Part shown: one piece after another, positions 24,148 through 37,701 of the stretch
How the letters are laid out: every line of letters begins with the position of its first letter
Position numbering within the stretch: position 1 is the first letter of the stretch
Origin: Marinobacter xestospongiae
Lineage (GTDB): Bacteria; Pseudomonadota; Gammaproteobacteria; Pseudomonadales; Oleiphilaceae
DNA length: 52,404 bases
Direction of reading: 5' to 3'
NCBI RefSeq assembly: GCF_023156385.1
Contig: NZ_JAKZAK010000026.1
Coordinates: 1 to 52,404, forward strand
The notes under the pieces: model-generated
What the model saw: only the letters and a program-made list of their open reading frames with translations
Databases searched by the model: none
What the model was told of the DNA's origin: nothing
Made by a program: the position numbers and the translations under genes

Positions 24148-24174
24148 AAAAAGGGGGCTGCATCAGCAGCCCCC
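24148..24174 (-). terminator. Terminator after the first tuf gene (str operon end)
   Basis: On the minus strand GGGGGCTGC, TGAT, GCAGCCCCC and five T residues form a perfect nine-base stem (plus 24153-24161 with 24166-24174; T-run 24148-24152). It closes the str operon 26 bases after the tuf stop. Confidence 0.95.
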
Positions 24175-24199
24175 TTCCCGAAATCATTCGAGTATCAAA

Positions 24200-25396
24200 T
24201 TACTCGACGATTTTGGCAACAACGCCGGCACCAACGGTACGGCCGCCTTCACGGATGGCGAAGCGCAGACCTTCTTCCATCGCGATCGGAGCGATCAGAG
24301 TAACGTCCATCTTGACGTTATCACCCGGCATTACCATTTCAACGCCTTCCGGCAGCTCACAGGAACCGGTCACGTCAGTGGTCCGAAAGTAGAACTGCGG
24401 ACGGTAGCCCTTGAAGAACGGAGTGTGACGACCACCCTCGTCCTTGCTCAGAACGTACACTTCGCACTCGAACTTGGTGTGCGGGTTGATGGAACCCGGC
24501 ACCGCCAGAACCTGACCACGCTCAACGTCGTCACGCTTGGTACCACGCAGCAGAACACCAACGTTCTCACCGGCACGGCCTTCGTCCAGCAGCTTGCGGA
24601 ACATCTCAACACCAGTACAGGTGGTCTTGGTGGTCTCGCGGATACCCACGATTTCCACTTCGTCACCAACCTTGATGATGCCACGCTCAACACGACCGGT
24701 TACCACAGTACCACGACCGGAGATGGAGAAGACGTCCTCGATCGGCATCAGGAACGGCTGATCGATCGCACGCTCCGGCTCAGGAATGTAGTCATCCAGA
24801 GCTTCTACCAGCTTCTTAACAGCGGTAGTACCCATCTCGTTGTCGTCTTTGCCTTCCAGCGCCATCAGCGCGGAACCGGTGATGATCGGAGTGTCGTCAC
24901 CCGGGAAGTCGTACTGGCTCAGCAGATCACGAACTTCCATCTCAACCAGTTCCAGCAGCTCTTCGTCGTCGACCATGTCGGCCTTGTTCAGGAACACGAC
25001 GATGTACGGAACACCAACCTGACGGGACAGCAGGATGTGCTCACGAGTCTGCGGCATGGGGCCGTCAGCTGCGGAGCAAACCAGGATCGCACCGTCCATC
25101 TGGGCAGCACCGGTGATCATGTTCTTCACATAGTCGGCGTGGCCCGGGCAGTCAACGTGTGCGTAGTGACGGATCGGAGAATCGTACTCAACGTGAGAAG
25201 TCGCGATGGTGATACCACGCGCCTTTTCTTCCGGAGCGTTATCGATCTGGTCGAACGCACTGGCAGTACCGGTACCCCAAACTTCGTGACACACACGAGT
25301 CAGAGCAGCTGTCAGAGTGGTTTTACCATGGTCAACGTGACCGATAGTGCCGACGTTGACGTGTGGTTTACTACGTTCAAATTTTTCTTTAGACAC
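24200..25396 (-). CDS. tuf: Elongation factor Tu, str-operon copy
   Basis: EF-Tu carries aminoacyl-tRNA to the ribosome with GTP. It has 398 residues. GTP-binding motifs are GHVDHGKTT (P-loop, about 18-26), DCPGHADY (G3) and NKADM (G4). The effector region EEKARGITI is intact. The start codon is GTG (25396-25394), preceded by GAGG; the second copy uses ATG. The predicted protein equals that of the second copy at 40788-41984. It is the last gene of the str operon, 34 bases after fusA. Confidence 0.98.
   Translation of the reverse strand: MSKEKFERSKPHVNVGTIGHVDHGKTTLTAALTRVCHEVWGTGTASAFDQIDNAPEEKARGITIATSHVEYDSPIRHYAHVDCPGHADYVKNMITGAAQMDGAILVCSAADGPMPQTREHILLSRQVGVPYIVVFLNKADMVDDEELLELVEMEVRDLLSQYDFPGDDTPIITGSALMALEGKDDNEMGTTAVKKLVEALDDYIPEPERAIDQPFLMPIEDVFSISGRGTVVTGRVERGIIKVGDEVEIVGIRETTKTTCTGVEMFRKLLDEGRAGENVGVLLRGTKRDDVERGQVLAVPGSINPHTKFECEVYVLSKDEGGRHTPFFKGYRPQFYFRTTDVTGSCELPEGVEMVMPGDNVKMDVTLIAPIAMEEGLRFAIREGGRTVGAGVVAKIVE
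24216..25342. repeat. tuf repeat, copy 1 (about 1.13 kb direct repeat)
   Basis: This block appears identical to 40804-41930, with the same reading in several frames. Differences start at 25343 (5' end of the gene) and before 24216 (last few codons and stop region). Such a sharp identical core with diverged edges points to gene conversion between the two tuf genes. Confidence 0.9.
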
Positions 25397-25430
25397 GGTT
25401 ACACCTCTTCCTGTTTCTTAAGTCCGGGTA

Positions 25431-27533
25431 TCAACCCTTTTTAATGATTGCGTCGGCAATGTTCGAAGGCGCCTCCGAGTAACCGGAGAACTCCATGGAG
25501 TAAGACGCCCGACCCTGCGTTGCGGAACGCAGATCGGTGGCGTAACCGAACATCTCCGCCAGCGGAACCTCAGCCCGGATAAGCTTACCGGAGGGGTTCT
25601 CATCCATACCCTGAATCACGCCACGACGACGGTTCAGGTCACCAACGACGTCACCCATATAATCTTCCGGGGTAACGACCTCGACTTTCATGATCGGCTC
25701 AAGCAGTGCCGGGCTGGCTTCCAGAGCACCCTGCTTCATGGCCATGGAACCTGCGATCTTGAACGCCATTTCGTTGGAGTCCACATCGTGGTAGGAGCCA
25801 TCGTACAGAGTGGCCTTGATACCAAGCAGCGGATAGCCGGCCAGACAGCCGTTCTGCATCTGCTCCTCGATACCCTGCTGGACCGCCGGGATGTATTCCT
25901 TCGGAACCACACCACCAACGATCTCATTCACGAAGATGAAGTTCTCGGTATCGTCATCCAGCGGCAGCGGCTCAAGCTTGACCTTGACGTGACCGTACTG
26001 ACCACGACCACCGGACTGACGAACAAACTTACCTTCAACGTCGGCCGGCTTGCGGATGCACTCACGATAGGCCACCTGCGGCTTACCAATATTGGCCTCA
26101 ACCTTGAACTCACGACGCATACGGTCGACGATAATGTCCAGGTGAAGCTCACCCATACCGGAGATGATGGTCTGACCGGATTCTTCGTCAGTGCGAACAC
26201 GGAAAGACGGATCTTCCTGAGCCAGCTTGCCAAGCGCAATACCCATCTTCTCCTGATCGGCCTTGGACTTCGGCTCAACTGCCACAGAGATAACCGGCTC
26301 GGGAAACTCCATACGCTCAAGAATAATCTTGGCATTTTCGTCGCACAGCGTATCACCGGTGGTGACATTCTTAAGTCCAATTGCGGCAGCGATATCGCCA
26401 GCAAGAACTTCTTTGATCTCCTCTCGATCGTTGGCGTGCATTTGCACCATACGACCGATACGCTCTTTTTTACCCTTCACAGAGTTAAAGACCGCGTTAC
26501 CGGACTCCATCTTGCCGGAGTAAACCCGGAAGAACGTCAGAGTACCCACAAATGGGTCAGTAGCAATTTTGAAGGCCAGAGCTGCAAATGGAGCGTCATC
26601 ATCAACAGGACGAGTCTCTTCCGTACCGTCCTCATCAACCTCACCGCGAATCGCCTTAACCTCATCAGGAGCCGGCAGAAACTCAACAACTGCATCCAGA
26701 ACCGCCTGAACGCCCTTGTTCTTGAACGCCGAACCACAGGTTGCCAGAACGATTTCATTGGCCAGGGTACGCTGACGCAGAGCCTGTTTGACCTCGTCGT
26801 TGGTGAGCTCACCGCCTTCGAGGTACTTTTCCATCAGCTCTTCGCTGGCTTCGGCTGCTGCCTCAACCATTTGCTCACGGTAGGAGTCGCACTCATCCTG
26901 CATTTCGGCAGGAATGTCCTTCTCCTCGTAAGTCATACCGGCGTCATCTTCATTCCAGTAGATGGCCTTCATGCGGATCAGATCCACAACGCCCTGGAAC
27001 TCGTCTTCGGCACCGATCGGCAACTGAATGGGTACTGGCGTCGCACCCAGACGGTTCTTGATCTGGTCAACAACGCGCAGGAAGTTGGCCCCGGCACGGT
27101 CCATCTTGTTGACAAAAACCATCCGCGGGACTTCGTACTTGTTAGCCTGACGCCATACCGTTTCAGACTGCGGCTCAACACCGGAGGATGCGCAGAAGAC
27201 AACCACAGCGCCATCCAACACCCGCAGAGAGCGCTCAACCTCAATCGTGAAGTCAACGTGCCCAGGGGTGTCGATGATGTTTACCCGGTGCTTCTCGAAC
27301 TGCTTGTCCATGCCCTGCCAGAACGTAGTCACGGCTGCGGAGGTAATGGTAATACCACGCTCCTGCTCCTGGGCCATCCAGTCAGTTGTTGACGCACCGT
27401 CATGGGTTTCACCCATTTTATGGCTACGGCCGGTATAGTACAGAATCCGCTCGGTGGTCGTGGTTTTACCCGCATCTACGTGCGCGCAAATCCCGATATT
27501 TCTATAGCGCTTGATAGGAGTCGTACGTGCCAC
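25431..27533 (-). CDS. fusA: Elongation factor G
   Basis: EF-G drives translocation with GTP. It has 700 residues (E. coli 704). The G domain shows AHVDAGKTTTTERIL (P-loop, about 17-31), DTPGHVDFTIEVERSLRVLD (G3) and NKMDRAGANF (G4). Domain IV contains ECIRKPADVEGKFVRQSGGR then GQYGHVKV. Domain V ends SMEFSGYSEAPSNIADAIIK. It lies between rpsG (18 bases) and tuf (34 bases) in the str operon. Confidence 0.98.
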   Translation of the reverse strand: MARTTPIKRYRNIGICAHVDAGKTTTTERILYYTGRSHKMGETHDGASTTDWMAQEQERGITITSAAVTTFWQGMDKQFEKHRVNIIDTPGHVDFTIEVERSLRVLDGAVVVFCASSGVEPQSETVWRQANKYEVPRMVFVNKMDRAGANFLRVVDQIKNRLGATPVPIQLPIGAEDEFQGVVDLIRMKAIYWNEDDAGMTYEEKDIPAEMQDECDSYREQMVEAAAEASEELMEKYLEGGELTNDEVKQALRQRTLANEIVLATCGSAFKNKGVQAVLDAVVEFLPAPDEVKAIRGEVDEDGTEETRPVDDDAPFAALAFKIATDPFVGTLTFFRVYSGKMESGNAVFNSVKGKKERIGRMVQMHANDREEIKEVLAGDIAAAIGLKNVTTGDTLCDENAKIILERMEFPEPVISVAVEPKSKADQEKMGIALGKLAQEDPSFRVRTDEESGQTIISGMGELHLDIIVDRMRREFKVEANIGKPQVAYRECIRKPADVEGKFVRQSGGRGQYGHVKVKLEPLPLDDDTENFIFVNEIVGGVVPKEYIPAVQQGIEEQMQNGCLAGYPLLGIKATLYDGSYHDVDSNEMAFKIAGSMAMKQGALEASPALLEPIMKVEVVTPEDYMGDVVGDLNRRRGVIQGMDENPSGKLIRAEVPLAEMFGYATDLRSATQGRASYSMEFSGYSEAPSNIADAIIKKG

Positions 27534-27551
27534 TGTATGAACCTCAAATAA

Positions 27552-28022
27552 TTAGAAACGGAAGTGGGAGAAAGCCTTGTTGGCTTCTGCCATGCGGTGA
27601 ACGTCTTCACGCTTCTTAACGGCGGCGCCCTTGCTCTCTACGGCGTCCAGGATTTCACCTGCCAGACGCTGAGCCATGGACTTCTCACCACGCTTCCGTG
27701 AGAATTCAACGAGCCAGCGCATGGCCAGCGCGTTCTGACGGGAAGGCCGTACTTCTACCGGCACCTGGTAGGTAGCACCACCCACACGACGGGACTTAAC
27801 CTCAACCATCGGCTGGATGTTTTCCAGGGCCTTCTCGAACATGTCGATCGGCTCTTCCTTGGACTTGTCGGCAACAATATCAAGCGCGCCATAAACAATG
27901 CGCTCAGCCACAGACTTCTTGCCAGACTCCATCACGTGGTTGATGAACTTGGCCAGACGCTGGCTACCGAACTTGGGATCCGGGATGATTTCCCGTTTAG
28001 CTGCAACTCTTCTTCTAGGCAT
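27552..28022 (-). CDS. rpsG: 30S ribosomal protein S7
   Basis: S7 organises the 16S 3' domain near the E site. ATG 28022 gives 156 residues beginning MPRRRVAAKREIIPDPKFGS. KSRRVGGATYQVPVEVRPSR and ALAMRWLVEFSRKRGEKSMA are conserved. The length matches non-K12 S7 proteins. In E. coli S7 represses the str operon by binding between rpsL and rpsG; a 128-base gap is present here too. Confidence 0.97.
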   Translation of the reverse strand: MPRRRVAAKREIIPDPKFGSQRLAKFINHVMESGKKSVAERIVYGALDIVADKSKEEPIDMFEKALENIQPMVEVKSRRVGGATYQVPVEVRPSRQNALAMRWLVEFSRKRGEKSMAQRLAGEILDAVESKGAAVKKREDVHRMAEANKAFSHFRF

Positions 28023-28150
28023 CGATAAGCCCTCAATAAACAAAAGGTCTTCAGGAACCCCTGAGATAGCAGATGCTACTCAGCCTTACTCTTACCGTTT
28101 CACATATCACCATCAGACATGGCAACGATAAAAGACACCCGCGAGGGATA
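28023..28150 (-). promoter_or_regulatory. rpsL-rpsG intercistronic region, candidate S7 site
   Basis: All other str genes are tightly spaced, but 128 bases separate rpsL from rpsG, similar to the E. coli gap that folds into the S7 repressor site. I did not identify the specific S7-binding helix, so this rests on position and length. Confidence 0.35.
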
Positions 28151-28525
28151 TCAGGACTTGGGTCGTTTAGCACCGTACTTGGAGCGGCCCTGCTTACGGT
28201 TCTGTACACCCTGGGTGTCCAGTGTTCCGCGAACAGTGTGATAGCGCACACCCGGAAGGTCTTTTACTCGACCGCCACGGATCAGTACAACGCTGTGCTC
28301 CTGAAGGTTGTGACCTTCACCACCAATGTAAGAGGAAACCTCGTAGCCGTTGGTCAGACGAACACGGCACACTTTACGGAGTGCTGAGTTCGGCTTCTTT
28401 GGCGTGGTGGTGTAGACACGGGTGCATACGCCACGACGCTGCGGGCAAGCCTGCAGGGCCGGAACGTCACTCTTGGCCACCTTGCGTTTACGAGGCTTAC
28501 GTACCAACTGGTTAATCGTTGCCAT
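28151..28525 (-). CDS. rpsL: 30S ribosomal protein S12
   Basis: S12 controls decoding accuracy. ATG 28525 gives 124 residues beginning MATINQLVRKPRKRKVAKSD. The loops where streptomycin resistance arises, TTPKKPNSALRK (about 39-50) and RGGRVKDLPGVRYHT (about 84-98), keep the wild-type lysines, so no resistance allele is seen. It is the first gene of the str operon. Confidence 0.98.
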   Translation of the reverse strand: MATINQLVRKPRKRKVAKSDVPALQACPQRRGVCTRVYTTTPKKPNSALRKVCRVRLTNGYEVSSYIGGEGHNLQEHSVVLIRGGRVKDLPGVRYHTVRGTLDTQGVQNRKQGRSKYGAKRPKS

Positions 28526-28559
28526 GTAAGCAAACTCCAATAAACCTAATCAATGAAAC

Positions 28560-28583
28560 TTACCCCCGAGCGAGCGGGGGTAA
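28560..28583 (-). other. GC-rich stem-loop at the 5' end of the str mRNA
   Basis: On the minus strand TTACCCCCG, CTCGCT, CGGGGGTAA is a perfect nine-base stem with a six-base loop. It begins only about eight bases after the predicted transcription start and ends 35 bases before rpsL. There is no proper T-run, so it looks more like a leader stabiliser or regulatory hairpin than a terminator. Confidence 0.6.
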
Positions 28584-28597
28584 AATTAAGGGACGCA

Positions 28598-28626
28598 AGT
28601 GTAAGCCTGCGCCCCAGGTCAGTCAA
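28598..28626 (-). promoter_or_regulatory. Promoter of the str operon
   Basis: On the minus strand TTGACT (28626-28621), a 17-base spacer and TACACT (28603-28598) are followed by a start near 28591. The promoter lies between the rpoC stop (28676) and rpsL. Confidence 0.8.
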
Positions 28627-28675
28627 GAAGACTGATTCCTTTTTGACCAACTACCGGATCCGTAGATTCCGGCAG

Positions 28676-32884
<4,209 letters not shown>

Positions 32885-32959
32885 CAGTAACAGCTCCGGA
32901 TGGCGTTAATCTCGGGCGGGCACCGACGGTGCCCGCTCACGCTGCCAAAACAATTCGGC

Positions 32960-35900
32960 TCAGTCGGATTCCAACTCGATGTCGATACCCAGCGAGCGGA
33001 TTTCCTTGACAAGAACATTGAAGGACTCGGGCATGCCCGGTTCCATACGATGGTCGCCATCCACGATGTTCTTGTACATCTTGGTCCGACCGTTCACATC
33101 ATCAGATTTGACGGTAAGCATTTCCTGCAGGGTGTAGGCGGCACCGTATGCTTCCAGTGCCCACACTTCCATCTCCCCGAAGCGCTGACCACCAAACTGC
33201 GCCTTACCACCCAGCGGCTGCTGGGTCACCAGGCTGTAGGAGCCGGTGGAACGGGCGTGCATCTTGTCATCGATGAGGTGGTTGAGCTTGAGCATGTACA
33301 TGTAGCCAACAGTCACCGGGCGGTCGAACTGATCGCCGGTGCGGCCATCGTACAGCGTTACCTGACCGCTGGTGTCCATGTCCGCCAGCTCAAGCATACG
33401 CTTGACCTCAGCTTCCTTGGCACCATCGAACACGGCCGTTGCCATCGGCACACCGCCACGCAGGTTGTCCGCCAGCTCCAGGATCTCGGAATCGCTGAGG
33501 CTCTCAAGCTGAACCGCAGACACCTCGTCACTGTGATTATAGATCTCAGCCAGCAGTTCGCGAATTTCGGCGACCTTGCGCTGTGCTTCCAGCATCGCGT
33601 TGATCTTGACGCCCAGGCCCTTGGCGGCAGCGCCCAGGTGAGTTTCCAGCACCTGACCAACGTTCATCCGGGAAGGAACACCCAGCGGGTTGAGCACCAC
33701 ATCGACCGGGTTGCCCAGCTCATCGTACGGCATGTCCTCGATCGGCATGACCGCGGAGATAACACCCTTGTTACCGTGACGACCCGCCATCTTGTCACCC
33801 GGCTGGATGCGACGCTTGATGGCCAGGTAGACCTTGACGATCTTCAGTACGCCCGGCGCCAGGTCATCGCCCTGCTGGAGCTTGCGCTTCTTGTCTTCAA
33901 AACGCTGCTCGTGCTCCTTCTTGCGGTCTTCCAGGCTCTGCTCGGATTTCTCCAGCAGTTCGTTCAGCGGCTCGTCTTTCAGACGCAGCTTGAACCAGTC
34001 ATCCCGCGGCAGCTCGGCCAGATAGCTCTCTTCCAGCGTGGCGCCTTTCTTCAGGCCCGGACCACTGAGGATCTCCTGACCCTTGAGGGCGTTCATCAGA
34101 CGCTCGTAAGTGGCACCTTCAACAATGCGGTACTCGTCTTTCAGGTCCTTGCGGTACTTGTCCAGCTGCTCTTTCTCGATGGACTGGGCACGCTGGTCCT
34201 TCTCGATACCATCACGGGTAAAGACCTGGACGTCGATGACGGTACCCCGGGTACCGGTCGATACCCGCGCGGAGGTGTCCTTCACATCCGAGGCTTTCTC
34301 ACCGAAGATCGCACGCAGCAGCTTCTCTTCCGGCGTCAGCTGGGTCTCACCCTTCGGCGTCACTTTACCCACCAGGATGTCACCCGGGCCGACTTCGGCG
34401 CCGATGTAGACAATGCCGGATTCATCCAGCTTGGACAGGGCACTCTCACCCACGTTCGGAATATCAGCGGTGATTTCCTCACTGCCCAGCTTGGTGTCAC
34501 GGGCCACACAGGTCAGTTCCTGAATGTGGATCGTGGTAAAGCGGTCTTCCTGCACAACTTTCTCGGAGACCAGGATGGAATCCTCAAAGTTGTAACCGTT
34601 CCAAGGCATGAACGCGATGCGCATGTTCTGACCCAGGGCCAGTTCGCCCAGATCCACAGACGGACCGTCGGCGAGCACGTCACCGCGGGCAATCTCATCG
34701 CCCTGCTTCACGATGGAACGCTGGTTGATGCAGGTGTTCTGGTTGGAGCGGGTGTACTTGGTGAGGTTGTAAATATCCACACCAGCGTCACCGGCTTCGG
34801 TCTCGGCGTCATTGACACGCACCACGATACGAGCCGCATCAACGCTCTCGATCACACCGCCACGACGGGCGGTCACACAGACACCGGAGTCCTGCGCCAC
34901 AATACGCTCAATGCCGGTACCAACCAGCGGCTTGTCGGCGCGCAGGGTGGGCACAGCCTGACGCTGCATGTTCGCACCCATCAGGGCGCGGTTGGCATCA
35001 TCGTGCTCCAGGAACGGAATCAGTGAGGCCGCAACCGAAACAACCTGACGCGGAGAAACGTCCATGAAGGTAACGTTTTCCGGCGGCGTCACGGTGAATT
35101 CGTTGAGGTGACGAACCGTAACCAGCTCATCCGCCAGGCGACCATTCTCATCCACCGCGGCACTGGCCTGGGCGATGACGTAGTTGCTTTCCTCAATGGC
35201 CGACAGATAGGCGATCTCATCGGTTACCTGGCCATCAACCACTTTGCGGTACGGACTCTCCAGGAAACCGTAGGAGTTGGTCCGGGAGTAGGTTGCCAGC
35301 GAGTTGATCAGACCGATGTTCGGCCCTTCCGGCGTCTCGATTGGACAGACCCGACCGTAATGGGTCGGATGCACGTCCCGCACCTCAAAGCCGGCACGCT
35401 CACGAGTCAGACCACCCGGCCCAAGAGCAGACACACGACGCTTGTGAGTAACCTCGGACAGCGGGTTGTTCTGGTCCATGAACTGGGACAGCTGACTGGA
35501 GCCGAAGAACTCTTTAACGGCAGCCGCAACCGGCTTGGCGTTGATCAGGTCCTGCGGCATCAGGCCTTCGCTTTCGGCCAGGCTCAGACGCTCACGTACT
35601 GCACGCTCAACCCGTACCAGGCCAACACGGAACTGGTTTTCGGCCATCTCGCCCACAGAGCGGATACGGCGGTTGCCCAGGTTATCGATATCGTCGACGT
35701 TACCCTGACCGTTACGGATGTTGATCAGAGTCTTGAGGACATCGATGATGTCTTCGTTGGTCAGCGTGCCCGGACCGGTGCTCTCCTCACGACCCAGACG
35801 ACGGTTGAGCTTCATGCGGCCCACACCAGACAGGTCGTAACGCTCGTCGGAGAAGAACAGATTGGTAAACAGATTTTCAGCCGACTCTTTGGTAGGCGGC

Positions 35901-37036
35901 TCACCCGGGCGCATCATGCGATAGATTTCTACCAGCGCCTCAAGCGGCGAGCGGGTAGGATCAATGCGCAGGGTGTCAGACATGAACGGACCGCAGTCCA
36001 GATCATTGGTGTACAGGGTCTCAAGCTCGGTGATACCGGCGTCCAGCAGCTTGGTGAGGACGTCTTCAGTAATTTCGGTATTGCACTCAACCAGAACCTC
36101 ACCGCTCTTGGTATCGACCATGTCACGCGCGATGACGCGACCATAGAGATACTCGGACGGCACTTCCAGTTCAGTGATGCCGGCTTTCTCGAGCTGACGG
36201 ATATGCCGCGCGGTAACCCGGCGGCCTTCCTCAACAATGACTTCACCTTCATTGTCTTTGATGTCAAAGGTGGCGATGTCACCACGCAGACGGCTCGGCA
36301 CCAGCTCCAGCTTGCTGACGGTTTCGCCAATCGTAAACTTGGACGTCTCGAAGAACATCTCCAGCATCTGCTCTGACGTGTAACCGATGGCACGCAGCAG
36401 AATGGAGGCAGGCAGCTTCCGGCGACGGTCGATCCGTACGAACACGGAATCCTTGGGATCGAACTCGAAGTCCAACCAGGAACCACGGTAAGGAATCACC
36501 CGCGCGGAGTAGAGCAGCTTGCCGGAAGAGTGGGTCTTACCCTTGTCATGATCAAAGAACACACCCGGGGAACGGTGCAGCTGGGAGACAATCACCCGCT
36601 CGGTACCGTTGACAATAAAGGTACCGTTCTCTGTCATCAGGGGCATTTCGCCCATGTAGACTTCCTGTTCCTTGATGTCCTTGATCGCCTTGTTGGACGA
36701 TTCCTTGTCATAAATGATCAAGCGGACTTTCACCCGCAACGGCGCTGCGTAGGTCACACCCCGAAGCTGGCATTCCTTGACGTCGAACACCGGCTCGCCA
36801 ATGCGATAACTCACGTATTCGAGCGCCGCGTTGCCAGAATAACTGGCAATCGGGAATACGGATTTGAACGCTGCGTGCAGGCCAGTTTCCTGGCGCGCTT
36901 CCGCAGCCGCTTCCATTTGCAGGAAGTCCCGATATGAATCCAGCTGAATAGACAGCAAATAGGGGACATCCATCACGGAAGGCAATTTACTAAAGTCTTT
37001 GCGAATCCGCTTTTTCTCAGTGTAGGAGTAAGTCAT
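32960..37036 (-). CDS. rpoB: RNA polymerase beta subunit
   Basis: RpoB holds most of the active-site cleft and the rifampicin pocket. It has 1358 residues (E. coli 1342) from ATG 37036 (MTYSYTEKKRIRKDF). GGGGA lies six bases upstream of this ATG and would be too close to the ATG two codons earlier. The rifampicin region LSQFMDQNNPLSEVTHKRR then VSALGPGGL is wild type. HGNKGVIS and GRTGDQFDRPVTVGYMYM near the C-terminus are conserved. It is separated from rplL by 247 bases containing an attenuator-like hairpin. Confidence 0.98.
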   Translation of the reverse strand: MTYSYTEKKRIRKDFSKLPSVMDVPYLLSIQLDSYRDFLQMEAAAEARQETGLHAAFKSVFPIASYSGNAALEYVSYRIGEPVFDVKECQLRGVTYAAPLRVKVRLIIYDKESSNKAIKDIKEQEVYMGEMPLMTENGTFIVNGTERVIVSQLHRSPGVFFDHDKGKTHSSGKLLYSARVIPYRGSWLDFEFDPKDSVFVRIDRRRKLPASILLRAIGYTSEQMLEMFFETSKFTIGETVSKLELVPSRLRGDIATFDIKDNEGEVIVEEGRRVTARHIRQLEKAGITELEVPSEYLYGRVIARDMVDTKSGEVLVECNTEITEDVLTKLLDAGITELETLYTNDLDCGPFMSDTLRIDPTRSPLEALVEIYRMMRPGEPPTKESAENLFTNLFFSDERYDLSGVGRMKLNRRLGREESTGPGTLTNEDIIDVLKTLINIRNGQGNVDDIDNLGNRRIRSVGEMAENQFRVGLVRVERAVRERLSLAESEGLMPQDLINAKPVAAAVKEFFGSSQLSQFMDQNNPLSEVTHKRRVSALGPGGLTRERAGFEVRDVHPTHYGRVCPIETPEGPNIGLINSLATYSRTNSYGFLESPYRKVVDGQVTDEIAYLSAIEESNYVIAQASAAVDENGRLADELVTVRHLNEFTVTPPENVTFMDVSPRQVVSVAASLIPFLEHDDANRALMGANMQRQAVPTLRADKPLVGTGIERIVAQDSGVCVTARRGGVIESVDAARIVVRVNDAETEAGDAGVDIYNLTKYTRSNQNTCINQRSIVKQGDEIARGDVLADGPSVDLGELALGQNMRIAFMPWNGYNFEDSILVSEKVVQEDRFTTIHIQELTCVARDTKLGSEEITADIPNVGESALSKLDESGIVYIGAEVGPGDILVGKVTPKGETQLTPEEKLLRAIFGEKASDVKDTSARVSTGTRGTVIDVQVFTRDGIEKDQRAQSIEKEQLDKYRKDLKDEYRIVEGATYERLMNALKGQEILSGPGLKKGATLEESYLAELPRDDWFKLRLKDEPLNELLEKSEQSLEDRKKEHEQRFEDKKRKLQQGDDLAPGVLKIVKVYLAIKRRIQPGDKMAGRHGNKGVISAVMPIEDMPYDELGNPVDVVLNPLGVPSRMNVGQVLETHLGAAAKGLGVKINAMLEAQRKVAEIRELLAEIYNHSDEVSAVQLESLSDSEILELADNLRGGVPMATAVFDGAKEAEVKRMLELADMDTSGQVTLYDGRTGDQFDRPVTVGYMYMLKLNHLIDDKMHARSTGSYSLVTQQPLGGKAQFGGQRFGEMEVWALEAYGAAYTLQEMLTVKSDDVNGRTKMYKNIVDGDHRMEPGMPESFNVLVKEIRSLGIDIELESD

Positions 37037-37213
37037 CTGCATTCCCCAGCTTTAGACCTGATACCTGGTATCAAGAAGCAACCATTGTTTTGCTTCGGGG
37101 CCGAGTTGCTCGGCATACTGCGCCGTCTTGAACAAGACTCTGGCTGTAGGTTGTTAGGGACACGAGGGCCCTCAAACCAATTCCGCTGCAACGCTGTATA
37201 GCATATACAACAG

Positions 37214-37240
37214 AAAAAGGCCGGCGGCCCAGGGCCGCCA
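37214..37240 (-). terminator. Attenuator-like terminator between rplL and rpoB
   Basis: On the minus strand GGCGGCCC, T, GGGCCGCC, GGCC and five T residues form a strong stem (plus 37232-37239 with 37223-37230; T-run 37218-37214). As in E. coli, partial termination here would lower RNA polymerase subunit synthesis relative to ribosomal proteins. Confidence 0.8.
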
Positions 37241-37283
37241 GCCCGTCCATGCTTATCGCACGGTAGCGTTCAGAAACCCGCTA

Positions 37284-37661
37284 TTACTTGAGCTCAACGG
37301 AAGCGCCTGCTTCCTCAAGCTTCTTCTTGGCTTCTTCAGCTTCGTCTTTAGCAGCAGCTTCCTTGATGGTGGAAGGTGCGCCGTCGACCATTTCCTTAGC
37401 TTCTTTCAGACCCAGACCGGTCAGCTCACGAACGGCCTTGATGACGTTTACTTTCTTCTCACCAGCACCGGTCAGAACCACGTCGAACTCGGTCTTTTCT
37501 TCAGCGGCAGCAGCATCGCCACCGGCAGCAGCCGGAGCAGCGGCAACAGCAGCTTCAGCGGAAACGCCGAACTTCTCTTCCATTGCTTCAACGAGTTCAA
37601 CAACGTCCATTACGCTCATTTCAGCAATTGCATTCAGAATATCGTCTTTTGACAGAGCCAT
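37284..37661 (-). CDS. rplL: 50S ribosomal protein L7/L12
   Basis: L7/L12 dimers form the stalk that recruits translational GTPases. ATG 37661 gives 125 residues. The N-terminal dimerisation domain MALSKDDILNAIAEMSVMDV, an Ala/Gly hinge (AAAPAAAGGDAAAAEE, about 40-56), and the C-terminal domain with GLGLKEAKEMVDGAPSTIKE are all present. It lies 40 bases after rplJ. Confidence 0.97.
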   Translation of the reverse strand: MALSKDDILNAIAEMSVMDVVELVEAMEEKFGVSAEAAVAAAPAAAGGDAAAAEEKTEFDVVLTGAGEKKVNVIKAVRELTGLGLKEAKEMVDGAPSTIKEAAAKDEAEEAKKKLEEAGASVELK

Positions 37662-37701
37662 GACTTTCTCCAATGTAAAATGTGTAGGGTGTTCAACAGA
37701 A

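Noticed and set aside
25788..27392. Long open frames opposite fusA, tuf, rpoB and rpoC (up to 700 codons)
   Set aside because: They are antisense shadows of highly biased GC-rich genes, with low-complexity His/Gln/Arg/Leu composition and no ribosome sites.
32960..37036. Rifampicin or streptomycin resistance alleles in rpoB or rpsL
   Set aside because: The rifampicin pocket and both S12 loops read as wild type.
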